Shown here in pieces: positions 13,959 to 24,300 of a DNA stretch of 64,000 bases. The position numbers were made by a program, and so were the translations under genes. The notes under the pieces were generated by a model. It had not been told where the DNA came from and did not search any database. It saw nothing but the letters and a program-made list of their open reading frames with translations. Each line of letters begins with the position of its first letter. Position 1 is the first letter of the stretch. Source of the stretch: an uncultured Pseudomonadota bacterium (GTDB lineage: Bacteria > Pseudomonadota > Gammaproteobacteria > Burkholderiales > SG8-39); assembly GCA_903829815.1 (NCBI GenBank), contig CAIKRR010000007.1, positions 1 through 64,000 of the forward strand. The letters run 5' to 3'.

Positions 13959-15062
13959 ATGCGCGCGGGTCTTGTCATTGCTTCTGCCTGCCTGCTCGCT
14001 GGCTGCGGCGAGCGCGGGGCTGGCCAGGGTGCCAATGGCGCAACGCAAGGTGCGGCGCCCGCACCCATGCCGGTGACGGTGCTCGAGGCCAGGCGCGAGT
14101 CGGTGCCCTTGACCGTCGATGCGGTGGGACAGGCCCTGGGGTCGCGCGAGATCGAGGTTCGGGCCCGGGTGAGCGGCATTCTTGAAAAGCGCGCTTACCG
14201 GGAGGGGGCCTCGGTCGAGGCCGGTGCAGCGCTCTTCAGTATCGATCGAAAGCCGTTCGAGATCGTGCAGGCACAGGCTCGGGCCAATCTACTCCAGGCG
14301 CTGGCCCGACGCGACCAGGCGCGGCGCGAGGCGATGCGACTCAAGCCGCTGGCTGAAGAACGTGCGATCAGTCGCAAGGAGGCAGATGACGCACAGTCTC
14401 TGCTTGACCAGTACGAGGCCGCGGTTGCGCAGGCTGAGGCGCAGGTAAAGGATGCAGAACTCAACCTCTCTTACACCAGCGTGACCGCGCCCATCAGTGG
14501 CATCACCGGCCGGGCGCTGCGCTCCGAGGGCACCCTGGTGAGTGCTGGTGGCGACAGCGCCTTGCTCACGACGCTGGTGCAGGTCGACCCGGTGTGGGTG
14601 CTCTTTTCGGTCTCGCAGGCCGAGTATCAGCGGATTCGAAGTGCGGGCGGTCGCGCAAGCGTGAAACTATTGAACGCTGGCGGTCTGCCGGGCCCGGCTG
14701 TCGGCACCATCAATTTTTCAGCCTCGACCGTCGATGCGCGCCTCTCGACGGTGCAATTGCGTGCGACCTTTCCCAACCCCGTTGGCGAGTGGTTGCCCGG
14801 ACAATTCGTTCGGGTGCGTGTCCTTGCCGGTGAGCAGCAGGCGTTTCTCGTGCCCCAGCAGGCTGTCTCTCAAGGTGAACTCAATCGCTCTGTCTGGGTT
14901 GTGGGGCCTGACGACAAGGCGGTGTCGCGCGTTGTGCAGACCGGCGTCTGGTCGGGTGCCAACTGGGTCATTACCGGAGGTCTCGAGCCGGGTGATCGAG
15001 TCATTGTCGACAATCTGATCAAGCTGCGTCCGGGCGTGCCGGTTCAGCCTGTCAGCCGCTGA
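13959..15062 (+). CDS. RND efflux periplasmic adaptor lipoprotein (AcrA/MexA family)
   Basis: This 367-residue membrane-fusion protein bridges the inner-membrane RND pump and the outer-membrane channel. The signal peptide ends in lipobox LAGC at Cys16. The lipoyl half-motifs are RARVSGILEKRAYREGASV and ISGITGRAL, separated by a coiled-coil hairpin (about residues 95-165), then beta-barrel (VDPVWVLFSVS) and membrane-proximal domains (QQAVSQGELNRSVWVV). I start at ATG 13959 because it places the lipobox correctly; the frame is open upstream to 13719 but without a signal peptide. It is followed 17 bp later by the pump, making a classic adaptor-pump-outer-membrane-factor operon. Confidence 0.9.
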   Translation: MRAGLVIASACLLAGCGERGAGQGANGATQGAAPAPMPVTVLEARRESVPLTVDAVGQALGSREIEVRARVSGILEKRAYREGASVEAGAALFSIDRKPFEIVQAQARANLLQALARRDQARREAMRLKPLAEERAISRKEADDAQSLLDQYEAAVAQAEAQVKDAELNLSYTSVTAPISGITGRALRSEGTLVSAGGDSALLTTLVQVDPVWVLFSVSQAEYQRIRSAGGRASVKLLNAGGLPGPAVGTINFSASTVDARLSTVQLRATFPNPVGEWLPGQFVRVRVLAGEQQAFLVPQQAVSQGELNRSVWVVGPDDKAVSRVVQTGVWSGANWVITGGLEPGDRVIVDNLIKLRPGVPVQPVSR

Positions 15063-15079
15063 CGGGTCAGCTGCGCGGC

Positions 15080-18000
15080 ATGGGCAATTTCTCGCGTTTC
15101 TTCATTGATCGTCCGATCTTCGCGACGGTGCTCGCCATCCTCATCACGCTGGCCGGTGCCGTTGCGATGTTTGCGCTGCCGGTCGCGCAGTATCCCGAAA
15201 TCGCACCGCCCATCATCACGGTGACGGCCACGTATCCGGGTGCCAGCGCCGAGACGCTGGCTCGCACGGTGGCTGCCCCGATCGAAGAGCAACTCTCCGG
15301 GGTCGAGAACCTCATCTACTTCAACTCGACGGCCAGTTCCACCGGAACGCTGACCATCTCGCTCACCTTCGAGGTGGGAACCGACGTCGACAAGGCCACC
15401 TTCCAGGTCAACAATCGGGTCAACATCGCCTTGCCCCGTCTGCCCGACGATGTACGACGCAGCGGCCTGATCGTTCAGAAGCGATCCAACGACATCCTGG
15501 TGCTTGTGGCGCTTCGCTCGGCGGACAAGGCGCTCGACACGACCTATCTGGCCAACTACGCCACGGTCAACGTGATCGACGAACTCAAGCGTGTGCCTGG
15601 GGTCGGTGATGTGACGCTGTTCGGTGCCGGCTATTCGATGCGTATCTGGCTCAAGCCAGATCGCATGGCCCAACTGGGCGTGACCCCGACCGATGTGGCC
15701 AACGCGCTCGCCGCGCAAAATGCGCAGTATGCAGCCGGCAAGGTCGGTGCCGAACCTGCCCCGCCCGGGCAACAACTGACCTATACGGTGACCGCGCGCG
15801 GTCGACTGGTGTCTCCCGAGGATTTCGGCGATGTCGTCGTGCGCGCTGGCAGCACCAGCGGTGTGCTGCGCATTCGCGACATTGCATGGGTCGAACTGGG
15901 CGCACAGACCTATGACACCTTTACCACGCTCGATGGCAAGCCCAGTGTCGGGCTGGCGGTCTACCTGCAGGTGGGTGCCAACGCGATTGCCGTGGGCAAC
16001 GCCGTCAAACGCCGCATGGCCGAACTGAAGGCGGGTTTCACACCGGGCGTGGAGTATCTGATCCCCTTTGACACGACGCGCGTGGTGTCGGCGTCGATCG
16101 AGGAAGTAGGCAAGACGATGCTCGAAGCGGCCCTTCTGGTCGTGCTGGTGGTCTTCCTGTTTCTGCAAAGTGCGCGCGCGACACTCATACCCCTGGTGGC
16201 TGTACCGGTTTCGTTGATAGGAACCTTTGCCGGGCTGTACCTTGCAGGATTTTCGATCAATACGTTGACCCTCTTCGCGATGGTGCTGTCGATCGGCATC
16301 GTCGTCGATGATGCCATCGTCGTGCTCGAGAACGTCGAGCGGTTGATGCGGGTCGAGCGCATGGCTGCACGAGATGCGGCGATCGAGGCCATGCGTGAGG
16401 TGTCGGGTGCGGTAATGGCCATCGTGCTGGTGCTCTGCGCTGTCTTTGTACCGGTTGCGTTTCTCGGCGGCATTGCGGGTCAACTCTACAAACAGTTTGC
16501 CGTGACTGTAGCCATCTCGGTTGTCATCTCGGGCTTTGTCGCGCTGACGCTGACGCCGGCTCTTTGCGCGCTCATGCTCAAGGCCGGTCATCACGAGTCG
16601 CGTTTCTTTGCGCCGTTCAATCGGGGGTTTGAGGCGCTCACCCGCGGATTCATGGTCTGCGTGCGCTGGGTGGCCTATCGGCGCGCCGTCTCGATCGGAC
16701 TCTTCGTCGCGTTGCTGGCCGGGACCGGCTTCCTTTTCGTGCGAGCGCCGACCAGTTTTGTTCCTCCGGAGGACCTGGGCTACGTGTTCGGGGCCATTCA
16801 GTTGCCTGATGGCGCGACCTTGCAGCGTACCGAACGCACGGGTGCGCAGTTTCAGGCCCTGTTTGCCAATGACCCGGCCATCGAGCACATCTTCGTCATT
16901 CGAGGCTTTGATCTGATCGGTGGTGGCAGCAAGACCAATGCTGGCACCAGTTTCGTCACGCTCAAGCCTTGGGATGATCGGGTACAGACAGCAGCGGAAC
17001 TGGCCAGTTCGATTTCGCGAAAGGGTGGCGCGTTTCGCGACGGGGTGGTAATTGCCTTCAGTCCGCCTCCCATTCGTGGTCTGGGTACCGCGGGCGGCTT
17101 CGAAGTCTATGTGCAGAGCCGGGGCGATCCTGATCCCAAGAAACTCGCACAGGTGGTGCAGTCGTTCACTGCTGCCCTGTCTTCCCATCCCGCGCTGACG
17201 GCGGTAAAGACTTTCTATCGACCGACCGTGCCGCAGATGCTGGTCGAAGTCAATCGCGAGCAGGCTATCGCCCTTGGCGTGCCCATCAGCGACATCTTCA
17301 TCGCGCTGCAAAGCACGATGGGCGCGTATTACGTCAATGACTTCAATCTTTCGGGGCGCACCTTCCGAGTGCAGTTGCAAGCCGATGCGCCCTACCGCGC
17401 CGACCCCACCGATCTGGGCAATGTGCACGTCAGAACGTCAGCCGGGGAGATGATTCCGCTGAAGGTGCTGGTGAACGTGCGTGCTGTCACCGGCGCCGAG
17501 CAACTGGAGCGTTTCAACGGCTTCATTGCGGCCAAGGTGCTGGGGGCAGGGCGCCCCGGTTTCAGTTCCGGGCAGGCCATCGAGGCGGTCGAGCAGACGG
17601 CAGCGCAGGTACTGCCCAGCGGCTATACCGTGGCCTGGACCGGGCAGGCTTTTCAGGAAAAACGCGCGGCCAGTTCGTCGATCTTCGCATTTGGCCTGGC
17701 GATCGTCATGGTCTACCTGATTCTTGCCGCGCTCTACGAGCGTTGGGGTGTTCCCGTCGCTGTGGTGCTTGCAGTTCCGTTCGCGGTTGCTGGCGCGCTG
17801 GGTTTCGTGGCGCTACGGCAGATGGACAACGACATCTACTTCCAGATCGGACTGGTGGTGCTGATCGGTCTGGCGGCCAAGAACGCCATCCTCATCTGCG
17901 AGTTTGCGCAACAAGGTCTGCTCGAAGGCAAGTCGGCGGCCGAGGCGGCTCTGGAGGCGGCCCGACTGCGATTTCGTCCCATCGTGATGACCTCGCTTGC

Positions 18001-18163
18001 GTTCGTGCTCGGCGTTGCACCTCTGGTGATTGCCGCTGGCGCTGGCGCGGGTGCGAGGCGATCCATGGGCACGGGCGTATTTGGCGGCATGCTCGTCGCC
18101 ACTTTCGTGGCCCCGATCTTCATCCCGATGTTCTTTACCCTCTTTGCAAGGCGGCGGTCATGA
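15080..18163 (+). CDS. RND multidrug efflux pump, inner-membrane subunit (AcrB/MexB, HAE1 family)
   Basis: This 1027-residue proton-driven drug exporter has 12 transmembrane segments and two large periplasmic loops. The N-terminus MGNFSRFFIDRPIFATVLAI is typical of HAE1 pumps. The proton-relay Asp pair is Asp410-Asp411 in GIVVDDAIVVLEN, and the partner Lys lies in GLAAKNAIL near residue 935. SNDILVLVALRS, VPEDLGYVF-like and AYYVNDFNLSGR segments match docking and porter domains. It is coupled to the outer-membrane factor by an ATGA overlap. Substrates cannot be predicted; organic acids or aromatics are plausible from context. Confidence 0.95.
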   Translation: MGNFSRFFIDRPIFATVLAILITLAGAVAMFALPVAQYPEIAPPIITVTATYPGASAETLARTVAAPIEEQLSGVENLIYFNSTASSTGTLTISLTFEVGTDVDKATFQVNNRVNIALPRLPDDVRRSGLIVQKRSNDILVLVALRSADKALDTTYLANYATVNVIDELKRVPGVGDVTLFGAGYSMRIWLKPDRMAQLGVTPTDVANALAAQNAQYAAGKVGAEPAPPGQQLTYTVTARGRLVSPEDFGDVVVRAGSTSGVLRIRDIAWVELGAQTYDTFTTLDGKPSVGLAVYLQVGANAIAVGNAVKRRMAELKAGFTPGVEYLIPFDTTRVVSASIEEVGKTMLEAALLVVLVVFLFLQSARATLIPLVAVPVSLIGTFAGLYLAGFSINTLTLFAMVLSIGIVVDDAIVVLENVERLMRVERMAARDAAIEAMREVSGAVMAIVLVLCAVFVPVAFLGGIAGQLYKQFAVTVAISVVISGFVALTLTPALCALMLKAGHHESRFFAPFNRGFEALTRGFMVCVRWVAYRRAVSIGLFVALLAGTGFLFVRAPTSFVPPEDLGYVFGAIQLPDGATLQRTERTGAQFQALFANDPAIEHIFVIRGFDLIGGGSKTNAGTSFVTLKPWDDRVQTAAELASSISRKGGAFRDGVVIAFSPPPIRGLGTAGGFEVYVQSRGDPDPKKLAQVVQSFTAALSSHPALTAVKTFYRPTVPQMLVEVNREQAIALGVPISDIFIALQSTMGAYYVNDFNLSGRTFRVQLQADAPYRADPTDLGNVHVRTSAGEMIPLKVLVNVRAVTGAEQLERFNGFIAAKVLGAGRPGFSSGQAIEAVEQTAAQVLPSGYTVAWTGQAFQEKRAASSSIFAFGLAIVMVYLILAALYERWGVPVAVVLAVPFAVAGALGFVALRQMDNDIYFQIGLVVLIGLAAKNAILICEFAQQGLLEGKSAAEAALEAARLRFRPIVMTSLAFVLGVAPLVIAAGAGAGARRSMGTGVFGGMLVATFVAPIFIPMFFTLFARRRS

Positions 18164-19674
18164 TGCGCGGCCCGTCTCTCACTTGCCCCTGGAGCCCTTG
18201 CGTCGTCGCGCTGGCTGTGGCCATATCGATTTCAGCGTGCACGCTTGGGCCAGACTATCAGCGACCCGTGATCAGTCTGCCGGGTGGGTACGGTGGGGAC
18301 GCTGCTGGTACTGTCACGATCGGTGCCGCTGCGCTGCCGCTGCAGCCCGGCCAGCCCTGGTGGTCGCTCTATCAGGAACCGCGCCTCGATGTACTGATCG
18401 CGGCTGCTTTTCGAAATAATGCCGATCTCAAGGTGGCGAGCGCGCGCATTCTCGAGTCGGAGGCCTTGCTGCGGGAGGCCGACGCAAGCCTGCTGCCGCC
18501 TGTCAATGCAGGTGCTACCGGATCGCAGTCGCGGGTCACCACCAGTGGTGCTGTCGCCATCCCGCCTGGGGTGCCGATTCTGCGTCGAGATTATCAATTG
18601 ACCACATCGACCGCTTTCGAACTCGACTTCTGGGGGCGCCTGCGCCGCACCAGCGAGGCGGCCCAAGCCCAGGCGCTGGGTTCGCGTTATGCCCGGGACA
18701 CCGTGTCGCTGACCCTTGCCGCCAGCGTGGCCCAGACCTGGTTCGCAGTGCGTTCTGCCGATGCCCAGACGAGCCTCTTGCGCCAGACCATCGCGACCCG
18801 CGAGGAAACGTTTGGATTGATCCGTCGCAGGGCGCAGGCGGGTGTGGCCGCGGATATCGATGTGAACCAGGCCGCCGAGTCATTGGCAGATGCCCGTACC
18901 CAATTGCGGGAGATCGAGCGCGTGCGCAGTGTGGCTGTGGGGCAACTGTCGCTTCTCACCGGTGAGCTCGCGCTCGCCGTTGAACCGGTTGCTTCGATCA
19001 GGCTCGGATTGCCGCTGCCGCCGTTGCCCGCTGTTGGCTTGCCGTCCACACTTCTCGAGCGGCGCCCCGATGTTGCCTCGAGCGAGGCGAGCCTGATGGC
19101 AGCCAATGCCTTGATCGGTGTCGCTGAGGCTTCGCGTTTTCCGACCTTCTCGCTCACCGGTCTGGTGGGCGGTGACAGTCTGTCCATGTCCAATCTGCTG
19201 TCAGCACCGGCGCGCATCTGGTCAATGGGCGGCACGGTGACCTTGCCCGTGGTCGACTGGGGACGTTATCAGGCGCGTACCGAACAAGCCACCGCCCGTC
19301 AGCAACAGGCTGCAGCGACCTACGAGAAGGCGGTGCAGGGTGCCTTTCGTGATGTGGCCGATGCGTTGAGCAATCTGCAGCAGGCAAGGGCTTCCGAGGC
19401 CGATTACGCGGAGCGGGCGACGCGCGCGCGCGAGCGGCTCCGATTGGCGCGCTTGCGCTACCAGTCGGGGTATTCCGGGTTTCTGGAGGTCCTCGACGGT
19501 GAGCGCTCGACCAATGATGCCGAACTGGCCGAGGTGCGCAATCGCCAGGCGGTGCTGGTCTACTCGGTCGATCTCATGCGCGCACTGGGTGGCGGCTGGT
19601 CGCGCGAAGAGTCAGGTGCGGCCTCTGGCAGTCAGCGCTTTCCGTTGACTGCCGTCTCGCCTTTCGCCCAATGA
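18160..19674 (+). CDS. RND efflux outer-membrane factor lipoprotein (OprM/NodT family)
   Basis: This 504-residue TolC-like trimeric outer-membrane channel has a signal peptide and lipobox ending ISAC, then the family hallmark TLGPDYQRP. Two outer_membrane_efflux_protein repeats follow: repeat 1 with AFELDFWGRLRRTSEAA, repeat 2 with SMGGTVTLPVVDWGRYQAR. The LLERRPDVASSEASLMAANA segment between them is diagnostic of the NodT group. The start ATG 18160 overlaps the pump stop. It is the last gene of the operon and converges on the hemerythrin gene with only 19 bp between. Confidence 0.93.
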   Translation: MMRGPSLTCPWSPCVVALAVAISISACTLGPDYQRPVISLPGGYGGDAAGTVTIGAAALPLQPGQPWWSLYQEPRLDVLIAAAFRNNADLKVASARILESEALLREADASLLPPVNAGATGSQSRVTTSGAVAIPPGVPILRRDYQLTTSTAFELDFWGRLRRTSEAAQAQALGSRYARDTVSLTLAASVAQTWFAVRSADAQTSLLRQTIATREETFGLIRRRAQAGVAADIDVNQAAESLADARTQLREIERVRSVAVGQLSLLTGELALAVEPVASIRLGLPLPPLPAVGLPSTLLERRPDVASSEASLMAANALIGVAEASRFPTFSLTGLVGGDSLSMSNLLSAPARIWSMGGTVTLPVVDWGRYQARTEQATARQQQAAATYEKAVQGAFRDVADALSNLQQARASEADYAERATRARERLRLARLRYQSGYSGFLEVLDGERSTNDAELAEVRNRQAVLVYSVDLMRALGGGWSREESGAASGSQRFPLTAVSPFAQ

Positions 19675-19693
19675 GGCGGCAAGCCCCGCAGGC

Positions 19694-20200
19694 TCAGTGT
19701 TCGCATCCCGGGCCACAACTCATCGCGGGTTCGGCCTCTTCGCCACGGGCAGCCATGGCCGCTCGCATCTCGGCCTGCTTCTCCTGGCTGATGCGCAGGG
19801 CTTCTGCGCGGCCTGCGTCATCGAGGTTCAGCCAGTAGGCAAGCATGTTATCCATGCTCCCTGCATGCTGGGTAAACCAGGGGGCGAGTTCACGCGCGAG
19901 CACTCGACCCACTTCGATCTTGCCGTCGATCACCATCTGGCGCACTTCGCGACAGAGGTTGAGAACGTTGGCATGTTCGTTTGCATGGCAGTGAGAAGGC
20001 GGGAAGCCGGTAGCCTCCATGCGCTCGTTCTCGTCGGCAAAATGGGCGTCGCTGTGTTCAATGAATCGGTCGAGCGCGCCCACGAGGGACGCATCATCGG
20101 CCTCGCCCAGGGCGTTCAGGCAGTCGACAAACTCCCGGTGCGTGTGGTCCATTCTGGCTTCGCCAAGGATGAGATCGTCAGACCATTCGAGCAGTGCCAT
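19694..20200 (-). CDS. Bacteriohemerythrin
   Basis: This 168-residue four-helix-bundle protein binds O2 at a non-heme di-iron site. All seven ligands are present with the expected spacing: His21, His53, Glu57, His72, His76, His112 and Asp117 (DHTHREF, HFADE, HCHANEH, HAGSMD). Single-domain bacteriohemerythrins store or deliver O2 to oxygenases or sense it. The C-terminus is unusual, with a Cys-containing tail CGPGCEH that could bind metal or form a disulfide. The start ATG 20200 gives the family N-terminus MALLEWSDDL. It is monocistronic, with a perfect TATAAT 35 bp upstream. Confidence 0.92.
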   Translation of the reverse strand: MALLEWSDDLILGEARMDHTHREFVDCLNALGEADDASLVGALDRFIEHSDAHFADENERMEATGFPPSHCHANEHANVLNLCREVRQMVIDGKIEVGRVLARELAPWFTQHAGSMDNMLAYWLNLDDAGRAEALRISQEKQAEMRAAMAARGEEAEPAMSCGPGCEH

Positions 20201-20234
20201 GGCAGAGGGGTTTCCAGTTTGGAGCGGATTGCGC

Positions 20235-20240
20235 ATTATA
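20235..20240 (-). promoter_or_regulatory. Candidate -10 box for hemerythrin gene
   Basis: On the minus strand a perfect TATAAT (plus-strand ATTATA 20235-20240) lies 35 bp before the hemerythrin ATG. No good -35 element is visible 16-18 bp further up. Confidence 0.45.
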
Positions 20241-20353
20241 ACGGAGGCAGATGCTGCCACGCAGCGCGTCGGGGCGGATCTTGAAGCTGTCGTTTCGCGC
20301 GTGATCAGGCCCTGTGTCGGGCCCTTGCCGATTTCAAGCCAGGAGGAGCACGC

Positions 20354-21145
20354 ATGAAAGCATCGATGCTGTTCAACGTGCAGGATCAGGTCTGTGTGGT
20401 CACCGGCGCCGCCAGTGGTCTGGGGTTGGCCATGGCCGAGGTGATGGCCGCCAATGGGGCCATCGTCGTGATGACCGACATCGATGCCCCTGGGCTGCGC
20501 GCGGCCGCAGCGGGCGTGCAGGGCAGCGGTGGACGTGTCGAGCCTGTGGTCCTTGATGTCTGCGATCCGGCCGCCATCCATGCGACGATTGCAGCGGTTG
20601 CCGCTCGACATGGGCGTCTGGACAGCGTTTTTGCCAATGCGGGCATCAGTGCCGGCGCGCATATCGGCATGCCAGGTGGCGCACTGGAGGCCGTGTCGCT
20701 CGAGCGCTGGGACAAGGTGCTGAGCACCAATCTCACCGGCGTCTTCGTGACGATGCAGGCCGCGGCCGCCGTGATGCGCCTGCAGCGGCGCGGCCGGATC
20801 ATCGTGACTTCCTCCATCGCAGGCCTGCGTGGCGAGGCCATCGTCGGCTATCCCTATGCAGCGACGAAGGCTGCAGTGGCCAATCTGGTGCGGCAGGCAG
20901 CGCTCGAACTTGCACCATTTGGCGTCATGGTGAACGCGATCGCACCAGGGGTGTTCCTCACCGGGATAGCCGATGGCCGATTGAAGGACCCTGCGGTAGC
21001 GCGCGAGTTCGCCCGCATAGCGCCCATCGATCGGGTCGCCGACCCGGATGAAATCAAGGGCCTTGCCCTGCTGCTGGCCTCGCCGGCCTCGAGCTTCATC
21101 ACTGGCGCGGTGATTCCGATCGATGGCGGCGCAACGGCCTGCTGA
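20354..21145 (+). CDS. Short-chain dehydrogenase/reductase (classical SDR)
   Basis: This 263-residue NAD(P)-dependent oxidoreductase has a Rossmann nucleotide motif TGAASGLG (17-24), an acidic residue after strand 2 (MTDIDAP, favouring NAD), NAG at 95-97, catalytic Ser153/154 in VTSSIAGLRG, and Tyr168 with Lys172 in YAATK. The C-terminal SSFITGAVIPIDGGATAC is typical of 3-oxoacyl-ACP reductase and 2,5-diketogluconate-type SDRs. AGGAGGAG lies upstream of ATG 20354. It is divergent from hemerythrin and upstream of RND operon 2, but the 245-bp gap argues against a single unit. The substrate is unknown. Confidence 0.9.
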   Translation: MKASMLFNVQDQVCVVTGAASGLGLAMAEVMAANGAIVVMTDIDAPGLRAAAAGVQGSGGRVEPVVLDVCDPAAIHATIAAVAARHGRLDSVFANAGISAGAHIGMPGGALEAVSLERWDKVLSTNLTGVFVTMQAAAAVMRLQRRGRIIVTSSIAGLRGEAIVGYPYAATKAAVANLVRQAALELAPFGVMVNAIAPGVFLTGIADGRLKDPAVAREFARIAPIDRVADPDEIKGLALLLASPASSFITGAVIPIDGGATAC

Positions 21146-21268
21146 GGCCCGCCCCCGCACCCGGCGCGGCATCGGATTCGGCACCTGCCTGTGCGTCGCG
21201 CCGGGCGATATCCTCGCTGCAATCGGCCGCCTTGCCCTGCCAGCCCGGCGGCAACGGTGCCTCGAAGG

Positions 21269-21284
21269 TGGCACAATCTTGGCT
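21269..21284 (+). promoter_or_regulatory. Candidate sigma-54 promoter for RND operon 2
   Basis: TGGCACAATCTTGGCT has the invariant GG (21270-21271) and GC (21282-21283) exactly 12 bp apart and the TGGCAC -24 half, compared with consensus TGGCACG-N4-TTGC (one mismatch in the -12 TTGC and a missing G after TGGCAC). Transcription would start near 21295, about 95 bp before the pump gene. It lies in the only sizeable gap upstream of the operon. Confidence 0.35.
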
Positions 21285-21390
21285 TTTCCACTTTTCTGGC
21301 CCCGCCACTTGACGCGAATCAGGGGCGAGCCTTGATCGTGTCCAGGTTTACGCCTCAAGCCCATATCTCATATCGAGCACCGCCCGAAAC

Positions 21391-24300
21391 ATGTGGATTG
21401 TTGACATTGCACTGCGCCGCCCGTACACGTTCATCGTGGCGGCACTGCTCATACTGCTCGCGACGCCGCTTGTCCTGACGCGCATGGCAGTCGATGTGTT
21501 GCCGGAAATCGATATTCCGGTCATCAGCATCATCTGGACCTACAACGGCTTGCCCGCGCCCGAGATGGCGCAGCGCATTGCCCTCGTCACCGAGCGAAGC
21601 ATCACCACGACGGTGAACGACATCGAGCATGTCGAGTCACAGTCGCTGGCAGGTATTTCGGTCATCAAGGTGTTTTTCCAGCCAGGTGCGGATGTGCAGT
21701 CGGCGATTGCCCAGGTTGTGGCCAACGTCCAGTCACAGGTGCGTGTGATGCCCCCTGGCATCACGCCGCCCCTGGTCTTGCGCTATTCCGCCTCGGCCAT
21801 CCCGGTGATCCAGTTGGGGCTTTCCAGCCAATCGCTCTCTGAGCAGGAGTTGCTCGACGGCGCCCTCAATTTCCTGCGTCCCCGACTCATCGCGATCAAG
21901 GGAGCATCGGTCACCTATCCCTATGGCGGCAAGCCACGTCTGGTGGCGGTGGACATCGACAACGATCGATTGCTGGCCAAGGGGCTCACGCCGACCGACA
22001 TCGTCAATGCGGTCAGCGCGCAGAATCTGATCCTCCCCTCAGGTACTGCAAAGATCGGCGAGTCGGAGTATTCGGTCTCGATGGCAGGCTCGCCCGATAC
22101 GATTGCCGGACTCAACAACATCCCGGTGCGCAGCGCCAACGGGGCGACCACCTACCTGAGCGAGGTCGCGCACGTTCGCGACGGTTTCGCCTCGCAGACC
22201 AATATCGTGCGTCAAGATGGCGAGCGGGGCGTGCTCGTCTCGATCCTGAAGAACGGTGGCGCCTCTACACTCGATGTCGTGGCTGCTCTCAAGGCGCTGA
22301 TGCCCGAGGCGGCAAAGAGTCTGCCCCCTGAAGTCAACATCACGCCACTGTTTGATCAGTCGGTGTTCGTGCGTGCCGCGATCGAGGGCCTGGTGCATGA
22401 GGCGATCATTGCTGCCTGCCTGACCGCGATCATGATCCTCGTCTTCCTTGGCAACTGGCGCAGTACCTGCATCATTGCCGTGTCGATTCCGCTGTCGATC
22501 CTGTCCTCGATCCTGTGCCTGTACGCGATCGGTCAGACGATCAACATCATGACGCTCGGGGGGCTTGCGCTTGCGGTGGGGATCCTGGTCGATGACGCGA
22601 CGGTCACGATCGAGAACATCGAACGGCATCTGCACATGGGCTCCGACCTGCACAAGGCGATTCGTGACGGCGCCGGGGAGATTGCGGTGCCCGCCCTGGT
22701 TTCGACGATCTGCATCTGCATCGTCTTCGTGCCGATGTTCTTCCTGACTGGGGTGGCCAAATTTCTCTTCGTGCCGCTTGCCGAGGCGGTGGTGTTTGCC
22801 ATGCTGGCGTCGTACGTCCTGTCGCGTACGCTGGTGCCGACCATGGCGATGCTGATGATGAAGGAAGGCCAAGGGCATTCTGTCGAGGCCGCCGGATTCT
22901 TTCGCCGGATCTATCTGGCCTTTGATCGGGGATTCGAGCGGTTTCGGCGCGGCTACATCATCATGCTCAGTGCATTGCTCGCCCGACGCCGCATCTTCTC
23001 CTTCCTTTTCATGAGTTTTTGCGTCCTCTCGTGCGGTCTTTATCCGCTCCTTGGACAGGACTTCTTTCCGGCGGTCGATTCCGGACAGATCAGGCTCCAC
23101 CTGCGAGCGCCCACCGGCTTGCGCATCGAGGAAACGGCGCGGCTCACCGACGAGGTCGAACGGTATATCCGGTCGGTGATTCCTGCAGATCAACTGGATA
23201 CCATCGTCGACAATCTGGGTGTTCCCTATAGCGGCATCAATCTCTCCTACAGCAATGCCGGAACCATAGGCACGCTGGATGCCGAGGTGCTCATCGCGCT
23301 CAAGCCCGAGCATGACCCGACGCGGCGCTTTGTCGATCGCCTCAGGCGCGAGTTGCCCGAGCAGTTCCCAGGTATCGAGTTTTTCTTCCAGCCGGCCAAT
23401 ATCGTCAGTCAGATTCTCAACTTCGGTGTCCCGGCAGCGATCGACGTGCAGTTCCGCGGCAACGATCAGGCTGACAACTTCAAAGCGGCCCAGAAACTGC
23501 TCGCGCGCGTGCGCACGATTCCGGGTGTGGTGGATGCCCACATCCAGCAGCGCTTTGATCAGCCCAGCCTTCTGCTGGACATCGACCGGACCCGGATCCA
23601 GCAACTCGGTCTCAATGCAGTCAACGTGGCGCAGAATCTGCTCGTCTCACTGTCGGGCAGTTTCCAGACCGCGCCGGCGTTCTGGCTTGACCCACGCAAT
23701 GGGGTCGTCTACCAGGTCGGCGTGCAGACGCCGCAATATCGGGTGAACTCGATCGATGCCTTGATGAATACCCCGGTGGCGTCGAATCAGGGCGGTGCAA
23801 CGGCTGCCATCAGCGCCTCGGCTGCAGGCGCAGCACCGGGCGCCCTGGCCACGCAGCTGCTTGGCAATCTGGTGACCATTCGTCCGCGCGAGCAGCAGTC
23901 GGTGGTTTCTCACTTCGGTGTTCTTCCGGTGGTGGACATTTACCTCTCGGTACGCGGTCGCGATCTTGGCAGCGTGGCCAGCGAGGTCGAACTGATGGTG
24001 GATGAGGCCCGTGGCGGTCTTGCGCGAGGCGCCAGCGTCGAGATGCTCGGTCAGGTCCGCACCATGCAGAGCTCGTTTGTCGGCCTGGGTGTTGGCTTGA
24101 TCATGGCGATCGTGCTGGTCTATCTCCTCATCGTCATCAACTTCCAGTCATGGGTAGATCCGGCCATCATCATCAGTGCGCTGCCGGCTGCCCTGGCGGG
24201 CATTGCCTGGATGCTTTTCCTCACCGGAACGACGCTGAGCGTACCTGCACTGACTGGGGCCATCATGACGATGGGGGTGGCGACTGCCAACAGCATTCTG

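Noticed and set aside
15044-17428. Long open frame antisense to the RND pump (about 794 codons), and similar long antisense frames at 11588-13591 (+), 22039-23604 (-) and 30132-31832 (-)
   Set aside because: High GC makes antisense frames stay open. The translations are His/Arg/Gly-rich with no family signatures, while the opposite strand holds clear genes.
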